In this document: piece after piece, positions 16,844-25,883 of the stretch | Layout of the letters: every line of letters starts with the position of its first letter | Numbering within the stretch: position 1 is the first letter of the stretch | Assembly (NCBI GenBank): GCA_020444065.1 | Contig: JAHLLQ010000002.1 | Coordinates: 620,001-684,000 of the forward strand | Direction of reading: 5' to 3' | Length of the DNA stretch: 64,000 nt | Source: a bacterium | Lineage (GTDB): Bacteria > Sumerlaeota > Sumerlaeia > SLMS01 > JAHLLQ01 | Translations under genes and position numbers: made by a program | The notes under the pieces: generated by a model | Seen by the model: the letters and a program-made list of their open reading frames with translations, nothing else | Told to the model about the DNA's origin: nothing | The model's database searches: none

Positions 16844-18583
16844 TCACTTCTGAACAAGCCGGCGCAGCAGCGCGCGCGCTCGGCTGACCAGAGCCTCCGG
16901 CGTAAACGGTTTCTGCAGCACTTCGATGCCGCGGTCGTCGGCCAGAACGTGCTGAATATCCTCGTTCGGGTAACCCGTCATGAACAGAATCTTCAGATTC
17001 GGGTATCGCTCCAGCAGTCCGTCCGCCAGTTCCATCCCGCCCAGACCCGGCATGATCACGTCGGTGATCAGCAGATCGAGCGGCGGGACATACTCGGCCT
17101 TCAGGATTCGATTCGCCTCGCGTCCGCTGCGCGCTTCCATGACGGCAAATCCCGCTTCGATCAGGGCATTCCGAAGGATGAGGCGGATCTCATCGTTGTC
17201 CTCGACCAGGAGAATCGTGCCCGTCACCGCCTCGCCCGATGGAACGAAGTCATCCGGCTCGGGTGTCGGGACTTCGCCGGCGGCTGCGGGGAAGAAGATC
17301 CGGAATGTTGTTCCTGTGCCCTCGCCGCTCTCAACCGCTATGAAGCCGCCATTCTGACTGATAATGTCTTGCGCGGAGGCCAAGCCCAGCCCGGTTCCTT
17401 CGCCCCGCGGCTTCGTCGTGAAGAAGGGCTCGAAGAGCCGCCGCCGCGTCTCTTCATTCATCCCGATCCCCGTATCGGAGATCGACATCCGCACGCCAGG
17501 CGTTCCGATCGCCAGTCCCGTGTGTGCGGCGCCGCACTCACACACTTCCCAGTTTTCGGTCGAGATCGTCAGGCGCCCGCCCTCGGGCATTGCATCTCGC
17601 GCGTTGATCGCCAGATTCAGAATTACCTGATCGAGCTGTCCATGATCTGCACGGATTGGATGCAGTTTCTCGCCGAGGTTGATCTCCAGATGGATGTGCT
17701 CGCCGAGGACGCGCTCGAGCAGTCGATCCGCCTCGTAAACAACTTGGTTCAAATCCAGGATGCGCTGGATCGGAACCTGGCGGCGACTGAATGTCAGGAG
17801 TTGCTGCGTCAGAGCCGCTGCCCGGCGGCTTGTGCGCTGGATGGCGCGAGCCGCTTCGGCAACATCATCCGCCACATCCTTACGCCGCATGATCAGGTGA
17901 TTGTAGCCGTTGATGATAGTCAGCAGATTGTTGAAGTCGTGCGCGATTCCCGCGGCCAGACGACCCACCGCCAGCATCTTCTGCGTCTGCCGGAGTTCAT
18001 CGCGCGTCTCGCGCAACGCCTCTTCTGCATCCCGCCGCGCGCTGATATCCATGATCGAGGAAGCCCGCGCAGGTCGCCCATTGAAGTTGATTGTATGCCC
18101 GCGCACTTCAACAAAGAAGGTGCTTCCATCCTTCCGTTGACCTACCCCGCAGAACAGTTCGCGCGCGTCCTCCGCAACGCGCTCGATCACGCGATCACGA
18201 CTTTGATTCGCGACAAAATCATAGACACATCGCCCGATCACCTCCTCGGGCTCATAGCCGTGCATCGTTGCAAAACGGTGATTGGCCGCCAGGACTTTTC
18301 CGTCCCGGTGGATGACAATGGCTTCGAAGGTGGCATCGACGACAGCTCGCAACAACTCTGTCTCATCCAGAGCCGCTTCTCCTTGCGAGCCAAACTCCCG
18401 CGTACAAATGCTCTCCTGCGGCCACTCCTCGTAGGCCTTGCCAGTCGAGTCGAGCATCGCCCTGTTGTCCCCCACGACGCAACGTCCGACCCACTGGGTT
18501 CGGAGGTCGTGTGTCAGGTGTTCACACGCTTTCTGCTCCAGACGTATCTGGCTGAACAGACGTGTGCTTCCCCACCTAAACAC
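16844..18583 (-). CDS. Hybrid histidine kinase (PAS-HisKA-HATPase-REC)
   Basis: A 579-residue sensor kinase without transmembrane helices. A PAS domain is at about 75-185 (AIVIHRDGKVLAANHRFATM; DGSTFFVEVRG). The HisKA phosphorylation His215 is in GIAHDFNNLL, followed by the N box NLAINARDAMPEGG, G1 SDTGIGM, and G2 GEGTGLGLASAQ. A C-terminal receiver has the acidic pair E461-D462, phosphoacceptor Asp508 (LLITDVIMPG) and Lys558. The layout resembles CckA-type hybrids that pass phosphate to a separate phosphotransfer protein, not visible here. The GTG at 18583 lacks a good binding site and the first about 70 residues look unconserved, so the true start may be downstream. Confidence 0.9.
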   Translation of the reverse strand: MFRWGSTRLFSQIRLEQKACEHLTHDLRTQWVGRCVVGDNRAMLDSTGKAYEEWPQESICTREFGSQGEAALDETELLRAVVDATFEAIVIHRDGKVLAANHRFATMHGYEPEEVIGRCVYDFVANQSRDRVIERVAEDARELFCGVGQRKDGSTFFVEVRGHTINFNGRPARASSIMDISARRDAEEALRETRDELRQTQKMLAVGRLAAGIAHDFNNLLTIINGYNHLIMRRKDVADDVAEAARAIQRTSRRAAALTQQLLTFSRRQVPIQRILDLNQVVYEADRLLERVLGEHIHLEINLGEKLHPIRADHGQLDQVILNLAINARDAMPEGGRLTISTENWEVCECGAAHTGLAIGTPGVRMSISDTGIGMNEETRRRLFEPFFTTKPRGEGTGLGLASAQDIISQNGGFIAVESGEGTGTTFRIFFPAAAGEVPTPEPDDFVPSGEAVTGTILLVEDNDEIRLILRNALIEAGFAVMEARSGREANRILKAEYVPPLDLLITDVIMPGLGGMELADGLLERYPNLKILFMTGYPNEDIQHVLADDRGIEVLQKPFTPEALVSRARALLRRLVQK

Positions 18584-18747
18584 CCATTCAGGAACTCAGT
18601 ATCACACTATCCGATTTCCCCGATCCTGGTCAACAAGTCTAGCGTGAGGGGATGTGATAATTCCCCTTTCGGCCCTCCTGGACTTGCGTTCAGGTTGTTC
18701 CTGGACAAGGTTTTTGGATTAGCCGGGCAATTCAGGAGAGGTATCCC

Positions 18748-19740
18748 GTGGCGCGCCGAGTTGAAGGACGATACTACGTAGTCGAAGAGTGGGACTCTGT
18801 CGTTTGTCAGATCTGTCCCCACCTGTGCTCCATTGCGCCTTCCCGGTCGGGCACCTGCGGCGTGCGGTCGAACCGCCATGGGGCTCTCTACGTCGACAAC
18901 TACGGCAAGGTGGCTTCAACCGAGGTCGTCGACGCCTCCACGCTGCCGCTTTACCACTTTCGTCCCGCGGACAGGTGGCTGCTTGTCGGAATGAAGGGCT
19001 GCGTCATGCGTTGCCCGTTCTGCAACACGTACCGCTACAGCCAGACCGGCGGTGTGCAGACCAGCGGCGTGGCTCCAAAGACTCTCATCGACAGGGCGCT
19101 CGAGGCTTCCGCGATCGGCATTGCTTTCGGCATCAACGAGCCCGCCGTCTCCCACGAGTTTGTTGTCGATACCTTCAAGCTTGCGCGCGAGGCCGGACTC
19201 CAGACCTTTCTGCAGACTTGCGGTTCCTGGAATCACGAACCCTTTCGCGAGGTTCTTGAGTTCACCGACACAATCACCTTCGGATTCAAGGGCTTCGATG
19301 CCGAGACGCTGACCCGGGAGTGTGGGGGGCACCTGGATCGCGTCCGTCAGAATCTGGAAGTTGCTCGAACCCTTGGCGTTCACGTGGAGACGACCTATCT
19401 CGTCATTGATGAATATCCGACCTGGCGCGAACAGCTCGCGGCCTTTGGCAAGTGGCTTGCCGGTGTGGACACACGCATTCCGGTCATTCTCCTTCGTCTG
19501 GAGCCCGCATTCACTTGGACGGCGAAGACTTCACGCGAAACCGCCCGCCAAGCCCACGAAGAGCTTTCCCATCATCTCGATTTCGTCTATGTGGACGACG
19601 AAGAGATGGGGCTGATGAATACGCACTGTACCGACTGCGGCAGGACGCTGATCCGGCGGGGGATGGTCGAAAATCTGACCCCGACGGAGATTGAAGACTC
19701 TTGTCCCAGTTGCGGTGCACGCCTGCCTTATGTTCAGTAG
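18748..19740 (+). CDS. Radical SAM enzyme, AmmeMemoRadiSam/PflA-like
   Basis: A 330-residue radical SAM protein. The N-terminal Cys cluster CQICPHLCSIAPSRSGTCGVR and the 4Fe-4S motif GCVMRCPFCNTYRYS (C-x3-C-x2-C) match the radical SAM member of the AmmeMemoRadiSam set, related to pyruvate formate-lyase activases. A C-terminal zinc ribbon is present (HCTDCGRTL ... SCPSCGARLPYV). The usual partners, AMMECR1 and Memo, are not adjacent. Substrate unknown. The GTG start follows AGGAGAGG. Confidence 0.88.
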   Translation: MARRVEGRYYVVEEWDSVVCQICPHLCSIAPSRSGTCGVRSNRHGALYVDNYGKVASTEVVDASTLPLYHFRPADRWLLVGMKGCVMRCPFCNTYRYSQTGGVQTSGVAPKTLIDRALEASAIGIAFGINEPAVSHEFVVDTFKLAREAGLQTFLQTCGSWNHEPFREVLEFTDTITFGFKGFDAETLTRECGGHLDRVRQNLEVARTLGVHVETTYLVIDEYPTWREQLAAFGKWLAGVDTRIPVILLRLEPAFTWTAKTSRETARQAHEELSHHLDFVYVDDEEMGLMNTHCTDCGRTLIRRGMVENLTPTEIEDSCPSCGARLPYVQ

Positions 19741-19779
19741 ATTCGATTCTTGAAAGACTTCCCCACGAGGAGCAATTCC

Positions 19780-20886
19780 GTGAAATTCGCCGATCGCCGT
19801 TTCCAAATCGACTCCAGCGGAATCCGCAAGGTCTTCGATCTGGCCGCTACGCTTGAGAATCCCTGTAATCTGTCCATTGGTCAGCCCGACTACGATGTTC
19901 CCGACGCCGTCAAGGACGCGGCTATCGATGCCATTCGCTCTGGCAAGAACCGCTATACGCTGACCGCGGGGACGGTTCCCCTGCGCGAGAAGGTTTCGGA
20001 CCTGTACAAGCAGCGCGGCCACGATGGTGGCGGCGTCATTGTCGTCGCCGGCACCAGCGGTGGGCTCCTTCTGAGCCTGCTCGTACTGCTCAATCCCGGC
20101 GACGAGATCATGTTCACGGACCCGTACTTCGTCATGTACAAGCATCTCGCCAAGTTCATCGGTGCCGTGCCTCGCTACATCAACACGTACCCGGACTTCC
20201 GCCTGCGTCGCGAGGAACTCGAGAAGGCGTGGACTCCCAAGTGCAAAATGATCATCGTCAACTCTCCGAACAACCCGACCGGTATCGTCTACAGCCGCGA
20301 GGAACTGGAGATGGTTGGGAAGTTCGCCGAAGAGAAAGACCTGATCGTGCTCAGCGACGAAATCTACGAGCACTTGACCTACGATGGGGAATTCGAGTCC
20401 CCCGCGAAGTACACCGATCCCGAGCGCACGATCATTGTGTCCGGTCTCTCGAAGAGCGCCGGCATGACCGGTTGGCGTCTTGGATGGACATACGGGCCAA
20501 AGGACCTGATTCAGGCAATGTCCGAGGTGCAGCAGTATTCCTTTGTTTGCGCCCCATCGCCTGCACAGGAAGCCGCCCTTGTCGGAATCGATCTCGACAT
20601 GACGGAGACGCGTCGCCAGTACCGGGGTCGCCGCGATGTGATCTACGAAGGCCTCTCAGGGCTCGGTTACGAAGTCAGTAAGCCAGGTGGCGCGTTTTAC
20701 ATTTTCCCGAAATCACCGACCGGAAACGGCAAAGAGTTCGTCAAGGAAGCGATCAAGAACAACCTCCTGGTCGTGCCGGGCAATGTCTTCAGCGAACAGA
20801 ACACGCATTTCCGAATCTCCTTTGCCGTGACCGAGGAACAACTGAAGCGCGGTATCGGTATTCTGGGAGGGATGCTGGCGAAGTAG
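19780..20886 (+). CDS. PLP-dependent aminotransferase, class I/II
   Basis: A 368-residue fold-type I aminotransferase. The Schiff-base lysine is Lys225 in SGLSKSAGMTGWRLGW. Other cofactor residues are NSPNNPTG (about 161-168), LSDEIYEHL (Asp193, Tyr196) and the C-terminal substrate Arg in THFRISFA. The N-terminal SIGQPDYDVP is typical of aspartate/aromatic-type enzymes. The amino donor cannot be fixed from sequence. GTG at 19780 follows GAGGAG at 8-base spacing; a TTG at 19750 in the same frame is unlikely. It lies 39 bases after the radical SAM gene and is probably co-transcribed. Confidence 0.9.
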   Translation: MKFADRRFQIDSSGIRKVFDLAATLENPCNLSIGQPDYDVPDAVKDAAIDAIRSGKNRYTLTAGTVPLREKVSDLYKQRGHDGGGVIVVAGTSGGLLLSLLVLLNPGDEIMFTDPYFVMYKHLAKFIGAVPRYINTYPDFRLRREELEKAWTPKCKMIIVNSPNNPTGIVYSREELEMVGKFAEEKDLIVLSDEIYEHLTYDGEFESPAKYTDPERTIIVSGLSKSAGMTGWRLGWTYGPKDLIQAMSEVQQYSFVCAPSPAQEAALVGIDLDMTETRRQYRGRRDVIYEGLSGLGYEVSKPGGAFYIFPKSPTGNGKEFVKEAIKNNLLVVPGNVFSEQNTHFRISFAVTEEQLKRGIGILGGMLAK

Positions 20887-20936
20887 CGCCCCTCGCCGGC
20901 CCATGCCGGCCACTTCATCGCTGTCGTTGAACAACA

Positions 20937-22679
20937 ATGCTGAGAATTATCCCGACCGCTGTCATCGTCCTGCTCAACGTGATCGTGATCTACTACGTAT
21001 TGCGCGAGCACGATCGCACGCGGTCGGGGTTCTTTCTGATCGTCAATGCGTTCTGTCTGATTCTGTGGTCCGGCGGCACGGAATTCTGGCATGCCCTGGA
21101 TCATGAACCCTGGGCCGTCGGGTTGCCGATCCTCGGCACCATGTTGATTCCGGCGAATATGTTGTACTTCGCCGGGACGCGGCCCATCCCCATGCGAAAG
21201 TGGTGGGGGAGACCCTGGGTTCTCGCAGCGGTCTTTCTACCCGCAATCGTAGTAACAGCGATCACGGACTTCCGTGTCGCCGGGGAGATGCAGCAGTACT
21301 ACCCCTTTCAGACGCCAACGTGGGAAGCAATTATCAACTCCGTTGGCCAATGGCCGCTGATCTACCTTGTCGGCTACTTCTCTGCGACCATTCTGATTCT
21401 GGCGACGCGATACAATCAGGCCCCCCGCGGACCCGAACGGAATCTTCCCAAGCATCTTCTGACCACGATCCTCGGGCCGATTCTCTTTACGGCCATCTTT
21501 GCACTGACGGCGACGAATCGCTCGATCACGCCGATCCCCGGCCCCGGTCTTCTGATGGCCCTGATTGCGCAGGTCGGCATCCTCGTCGTGATTCGCCAGG
21601 AGGAAGTCGAACGCCCTCTCTACCTTTCGCGCTGGATTTACTACTCGATTATCATCCTCGTCGGGTTCCTCATTAGCCACTTCATTTACACGCTCTATGA
21701 ATCTGTCACGGCGCAGGTCCTTCTTGTTCCGACCATCCAGCGCACCGTGCTTGCGACGATCATTCTCGTCGTGCTGATGGCGAGCCTTCCACGCGTCCAG
21801 ACATACTTCGACCGTCTGCTCTTCCGGCGCGCCTGGGAATACAGTCGGCTAGTTAAAGAAGCCCGCGCCGAGTTGCGCGAGACCCGCGAACGACTTCGCC
21901 GGGCGGAGCGCCTTTCCGTCGTCGGCGAAATGGCTGCCCGGATCGCACACGAAATCAAGAACCCCCTCGGCCCGATCAAGGGCTACACCCAGATGATGCG
22001 CGAGCGAATCGAGAAGATGGACGAGTTCCCACAGCGCGACTCCTTCCTGCGCCACCTCGGGATCATCTCCGAGGAAGTCGATTCACTTGATAAGAAGGTC
22101 CGCCATCTGCTTGGCCTTGCACGAAAGCCCGACGTACGACTTGAAGAAGAAGACTTGAATCCCATGGTCGAGCGCGCTGCGATTCTTCTCCGCCTCGAGT
22201 CCGAAGTAACGCGCGGCGAGGGCGATGAGACCGCCGGCATGCTCGATGTGATCGAAGACCTTGAGTCCGAGCTCCCCCACGTTCATTGCGATCGTGCCCG
22301 GATCGAGGAAGCCCTCTCCAATCTGTGCCGCAATGCCTTCGAGGCGTCCGGACCGACCGGGCGCATCACGCTGCGTACGTACTCCGAAGTCGGTTCGGAA
22401 GGAAGCCCCGGCGTCTCGATCGAGGTTGAGGACAACGGTCCCGGTTTCTCGGAGGCCGCTCGGGCTCAGCTCTTCGAACCGTTCTACACAGAGAAAGCCG
22501 GCGGCACAGGCCTGGGGCTTTCGATTGTGAAATCACACATCGACCTGCACGGCGGCACCGTTGAGTTCATCGATCGTCGTGGCGGCGGAACCATCGCTCG
22601 TCTCTGGCTTCCACTCGAGCCGCCCCGGGCTCGACGAGGTGAACAACTCACTCCGATGCCTGAAGAAGACGATCTGTAG
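20937..22679 (+). CDS. Membrane sensor histidine kinase with seven-helix N-terminus
   Basis: A 580-residue NtrB-class kinase. The first about 290 residues contain seven or more hydrophobic segments, like 7TM histidine-kinase sensors, followed by a coiled coil (EARAELRETRERLRRAERL). HisKA has RIAHEIKNPLGPIKGY; HATPase has NLCRNAFEAS, VEDNGPGFS and GGTGLGLSIVKSHIDLHGG. There is no receiver domain, and no cognate response regulator is next to it. Given the rpoN gene in this window, a sigma-54 enhancer-binding partner elsewhere is plausible but not shown. No clear ribosome binding site. Confidence 0.88.
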   Translation: MLRIIPTAVIVLLNVIVIYYVLREHDRTRSGFFLIVNAFCLILWSGGTEFWHALDHEPWAVGLPILGTMLIPANMLYFAGTRPIPMRKWWGRPWVLAAVFLPAIVVTAITDFRVAGEMQQYYPFQTPTWEAIINSVGQWPLIYLVGYFSATILILATRYNQAPRGPERNLPKHLLTTILGPILFTAIFALTATNRSITPIPGPGLLMALIAQVGILVVIRQEEVERPLYLSRWIYYSIIILVGFLISHFIYTLYESVTAQVLLVPTIQRTVLATIILVVLMASLPRVQTYFDRLLFRRAWEYSRLVKEARAELRETRERLRRAERLSVVGEMAARIAHEIKNPLGPIKGYTQMMRERIEKMDEFPQRDSFLRHLGIISEEVDSLDKKVRHLLGLARKPDVRLEEEDLNPMVERAAILLRLESEVTRGEGDETAGMLDVIEDLESELPHVHCDRARIEEALSNLCRNAFEASGPTGRITLRTYSEVGSEGSPGVSIEVEDNGPGFSEAARAQLFEPFYTEKAGGTGLGLSIVKSHIDLHGGTVEFIDRRGGGTIARLWLPLEPPRARRGEQLTPMPEEDDL

Positions 22680-22778
22680 CATCCCCCGACAAGTGGCCTT
22701 CGACTTGCAACCTCTCCCCTCGAAATCGCGTTTCTCATCGGGGGCAAACGCTTTATTGCTTCGACCATCGGGGGTACG

Positions 22779-24776
22779 ATGCAACATCTCACTCATTCTG
22801 TGCAGAAGATTTCGCGGTGGCGCAACGTCGCGGCCGCCGGAATCCTCTCGCTACTTGTTAGTTTCGCTATCGCAGAACCGTCCGCTCGCAACGGCATGGG
22901 AGCCATTCCATACGATGGCGGCGTGACTTTTCGTGTGTGGGCGCCGAACGCAGACACCGTTTCCGTGGCTGGCCAATTCAACGGATGGAGCAGCTCTTCC
23001 AATCTTCTCTCCCCAGAAGACGGTGGGATGTGGTCCGCCGACGTTGCTGCAGCGGAGGCCGGCGACCAGTACAAGTACGTGATCAAGACTGATGGCGATA
23101 CGATGTGGAGAACCGATCCACGTGCAGGCGCTGTCGTCAATTCCGTCGGCAATGGCATCATCGTCGATCAGGACAGCTTCAACTGGACTGCCGACTTCAC
23201 GATGCCATCCTGGAACGAGACGATCATCTACGAGATGCACGTTGGGACGTTCTACTCTCCGACTGGGGGAACGCCGTCTTCGTGGTACTACGCCACTCAG
23301 AAGCTCGATCACCTGGCCGACCTGGGCATCAACATGATCGAGGTCATGCCCATCAACGAGTTCGCAGGCGATCATTCCTGGGGCTACAACCCCGCGCATC
23401 TCTTCGCGCCGGAGAGCGCGTACGGCTCCGTCCACGACATGAAGAATTTCATCAACGAAGCCCACAAGCGCGGCATCGGAGTGATGATCGACGTGGTCTA
23501 CAATCACTGGGGGCCCAGCGATCTCGATACGGCTTACTGGTGCTTCGATGGACCGTGCTACGACAACGGTGGGATTTACTTCTACGACGACTGGCGGGCC
23601 GTTACAGAATGGGGCGACACGCGGCCGAACTACGGTCGCTCCGAGGTGCGCGATTTCATCTCAGACAATGCCTATTTCTGGCTGAACGAGTTCAACGCCG
23701 ACGGATTGCGATGGGACTCGACCAGCAACATCCGCACGCAGAACAGCGGCGGCGGAGGAGACATCGGCGATGGCTGGTGGACGATGCAGATCGCCAACGA
23801 TCGCATTGATGGAACCTGGCCCGAGAAGCTGATAATCGCCGAAGATATGCTCAACAACGAGTGGCTGACGAAAACCACCGGGGCCGGGGGTGCGGGCTTT
23901 GACTCGCAATGGGACTCCAGCTTTGTGCATACGATTCGCAACGTGATCATCACAGGCAGCGACAGCAATCGCAACATGTGGGACGTGTACGACATGCTCG
24001 TTCACGGCTACAACAATGAGCCCTTCCAGCGCGTCATCTACACCGAAAGCCACGACGAAGTTGCCAACGGAAAGGCGCGCGTTCCGGAGGAGATCTGGCC
24101 CGGCAATTCCGACAGTTGGTTCTCGCGCAAGCGCTCCACCGCCGGAGCGGCGTTACTTTTCACCGCGCCGGGCATTCCAATGATCTTCCAAGGCCAAGAG
24201 TTCCTGGAAGATGGATGGTTCCACGACGACGATCCCTTGGATTGGTCGAAGCGCACCACGCAGTCGGGAATCTACGCTCTGTACCGCGACCTGGTTCACC
24301 TGCGCCGCAATATCGATGGCACGACACGGGGTCTGACTGGTGAGGGCCTCAATATTCACCACGTCAACGATGGCGCAAAGGTCATTGCCTATCATCGCTG
24401 GATGAACGGTGGCGAAGGCGACGACGTTGTTGTGGTCATTAACTTCTCGGCGACCAGCTTCACCGAGTATCGCGTGGGCTTCCCACGTGCAGGCGCATGG
24501 CACGCCCGGTTCAACAGCGACGATTCAGACTACGGCGCAGACTTCACGAACCTTGGCAATACCTTCGTGGAGACAGAAGATATCGATCGCGACGGAATGG
24601 GCCAGAGTGCGAAGTTCACGCTTCGTCCGTACACGGCGATCATCTTCTCGCAGGGCGGCGACGTTGTCGCCCCGGCGGACGTTGATGTTGTCGATGCGAT
24701 TCTCGGCAAGCGCACCGTCCCGGATAATTACGACGCGAACCAGGATCGCACTTTGGACATCGCGGACGTGAATTAG
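22779..24776 (+). CDS. Secreted GH13 alpha-glucan enzyme (branching-enzyme-like) with dockerin-like end
   Basis: A 665-residue exported glycoside hydrolase family 13 protein. A hydrophobic signal (NVAAAGILSLLVSFAIA) lies near 17-32, an N-terminal CBM48-like domain at about 45-130 (FRVWAPNADTVSVAGQFNGW), then a TIM barrel. Region I is DVVYNHWGP, the nucleophile Asp313 is in DGLRWDST, the acid/base Glu355 in LIIAEDM and the third acid Asp426 in YTESHDEV. This order resembles 1,4-alpha-glucan branching or trehalohydrolase-type enzymes; export argues for a role on external glucan. The last about 30 residues (DVDVVDAILGK ... YDANQDRTLDIADVN) look like a dockerin type I module, ending at the second calcium loop. 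Confidence 0.88.
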   Translation: MQHLTHSVQKISRWRNVAAAGILSLLVSFAIAEPSARNGMGAIPYDGGVTFRVWAPNADTVSVAGQFNGWSSSSNLLSPEDGGMWSADVAAAEAGDQYKYVIKTDGDTMWRTDPRAGAVVNSVGNGIIVDQDSFNWTADFTMPSWNETIIYEMHVGTFYSPTGGTPSSWYYATQKLDHLADLGINMIEVMPINEFAGDHSWGYNPAHLFAPESAYGSVHDMKNFINEAHKRGIGVMIDVVYNHWGPSDLDTAYWCFDGPCYDNGGIYFYDDWRAVTEWGDTRPNYGRSEVRDFISDNAYFWLNEFNADGLRWDSTSNIRTQNSGGGGDIGDGWWTMQIANDRIDGTWPEKLIIAEDMLNNEWLTKTTGAGGAGFDSQWDSSFVHTIRNVIITGSDSNRNMWDVYDMLVHGYNNEPFQRVIYTESHDEVANGKARVPEEIWPGNSDSWFSRKRSTAGAALLFTAPGIPMIFQGQEFLEDGWFHDDDPLDWSKRTTQSGIYALYRDLVHLRRNIDGTTRGLTGEGLNIHHVNDGAKVIAYHRWMNGGEGDDVVVVINFSATSFTEYRVGFPRAGAWHARFNSDDSDYGADFTNLGNTFVETEDIDRDGMGQSAKFTLRPYTAIIFSQGGDVVAPADVDVVDAILGKRTVPDNYDANQDRTLDIADVN

Positions 24777-25234
24777 TCCGACTCCGTCCCCATTTCCGAA
24801 AGGCGCCCCGCCCAGATCTTCGGATTGGCGACGGCGAACCGTCCCTCGACGACGCCGTCGGGATCCTGGCGCCATGCGAGATAAAGGACATTCTTGCCAA
24901 GGTCACGCCCAATCGGACCCGGATCTGTTCCGACACGCAGCAGCGCACGGCGCTCCACGCAGACGCCCCGACGCGGACGATCCACTTCAATCCAGAGGTC
25001 TGTATCCGTCAGAAACAGCGCTGCCCGCCCGCGCCGGATGCGATGATCGTTTCGCCGGCAAATGACAGCCGGCACGGGCCATTCTTCGGCTGCCAATCGA
25101 CCCGATTCATGCAGGTACTTGCGCGTGTCGGCCATTTTGCGGCGCCACGCAGCGCGCTGCCATTGCATCACGCCCGCCCAGCCCAGCAACCCGGCGCCCG
25201 CAAGAAATGCCAATGCTGCCAGTACCTTGATCAT
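24773..25234 (-). CDS. Single-pass membrane protein of unknown function
   Basis: A 153-residue protein with one N-terminal helix (VLAALAFLAGAGLLGWAGVM), a basic stretch (WQRAAWRRK), and a cytosolic domain ending WAGRLSEMGTESD. The start ATG overlaps the stop of the MBL-fold gene as ATGA, so translation is probably coupled. Its stop overlaps the stop of the convergent GH13 gene by 4 bases, leaving no room for a terminator. No domain recognised. Confidence 0.7.
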   Translation of the reverse strand: MIKVLAALAFLAGAGLLGWAGVMQWQRAAWRRKMADTRKYLHESGRLAAEEWPVPAVICRRNDHRIRRGRAALFLTDTDLWIEVDRPRRGVCVERRALLRVGTDPGPIGRDLGKNVLYLAWRQDPDGVVEGRFAVANPKIWAGRLSEMGTESD

Positions 25235-25845
25235 TCGTAGGGATTCTGAATCTCCACCGGTACGGAGCACGCCGCCTTGAACGCTTCGGCATCCTCCAGC
25301 GTTCCCACGATGTCGCCCCAGTGATACGGGATGCATCGACCCGGGCGAATGCACTCGGCGGCCCTGGCCCCTTCCTCGGGATTCATCGTGTATGTGCCTC
25401 CGATCGGAAGCAGAGCCACATCGATGTTCTCCAGCTCTTCCATCTCCGGAATCACATCCGTGTCGCCCGCGTAGTAGATGTTTTCTCCACCAAGGGCGAT
25501 CACGTAGCCCACCCAGCCGTTCTCCTTCGGGTGAAACTGCTTCCCGATGTTGTACGCCGGGGTTGCCTTCAGCGAGAGTCCTTTGCCCGCCAGCGACTGC
25601 CCCGGCTGCGCCCACCAGACATCGCCGGTGATCTTCCCCTGGCACTCTTCAGGAGCCACAATCACCGTGTCCTTACGTCGAACCTTCTCGATGTCCTCTG
25701 CGGAGAGATGATCGAAGTGGCTATGCGAGATCAGGATGAAGTCCGCCTTCTCCTGCTTCCCCTTCAGTTTCCACGGATCGATGTAGAGAACGATATCTGC
25801 CCGGATGCGGAACGAAGCATGCCCGAGCCATTCGATTTCTGCCAT
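25231..25845 (-). CDS. MBL-fold metal-dependent hydrolase (UlaG-like)
   Basis: A 204-residue metallo-beta-lactamase fold protein. Metal-binding residues are in HSHFDHL (near 55), the Asp in YYAGDTD (near 135) and the final YHWGD (near 182). The start MAEIEWLGHASFRI is typical of the UlaG/YtkL group, which hydrolyses phosphodiesters or sugar lactones; the substrate is unknown. An AGGAGG precedes the ATG at 25845, so the longer frame to 25914 is rejected. Coupled to the downstream membrane protein. Confidence 0.9.
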   Translation of the reverse strand: MAEIEWLGHASFRIRADIVLYIDPWKLKGKQEKADFILISHSHFDHLSAEDIEKVRRKDTVIVAPEECQGKITGDVWWAQPGQSLAGKGLSLKATPAYNIGKQFHPKENGWVGYVIALGGENIYYAGDTDVIPEMEELENIDVALLPIGGTYTMNPEEGARAAECIRPGRCIPYHWGDIVGTLEDAEAFKAACSVPVEIQNPYE

Positions 25846-25883
25846 GATGAGACCTCCTGCCAACGGCGGGGGAGCGTCGGCGA

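Noticed and set aside
16811-18781. Open frame of 656 codons on the plus strand
   Set aside because: Antisense to the hybrid histidine kinase, whose motifs are complete; the translation shows no family features.
25235-25645. N-terminal extension of the membrane protein gene at 24773
   Set aside because: It overlaps the MBL-fold gene in another frame; the ATGA coupling at 25231-25234 and the hydrophobic start favour the short form.
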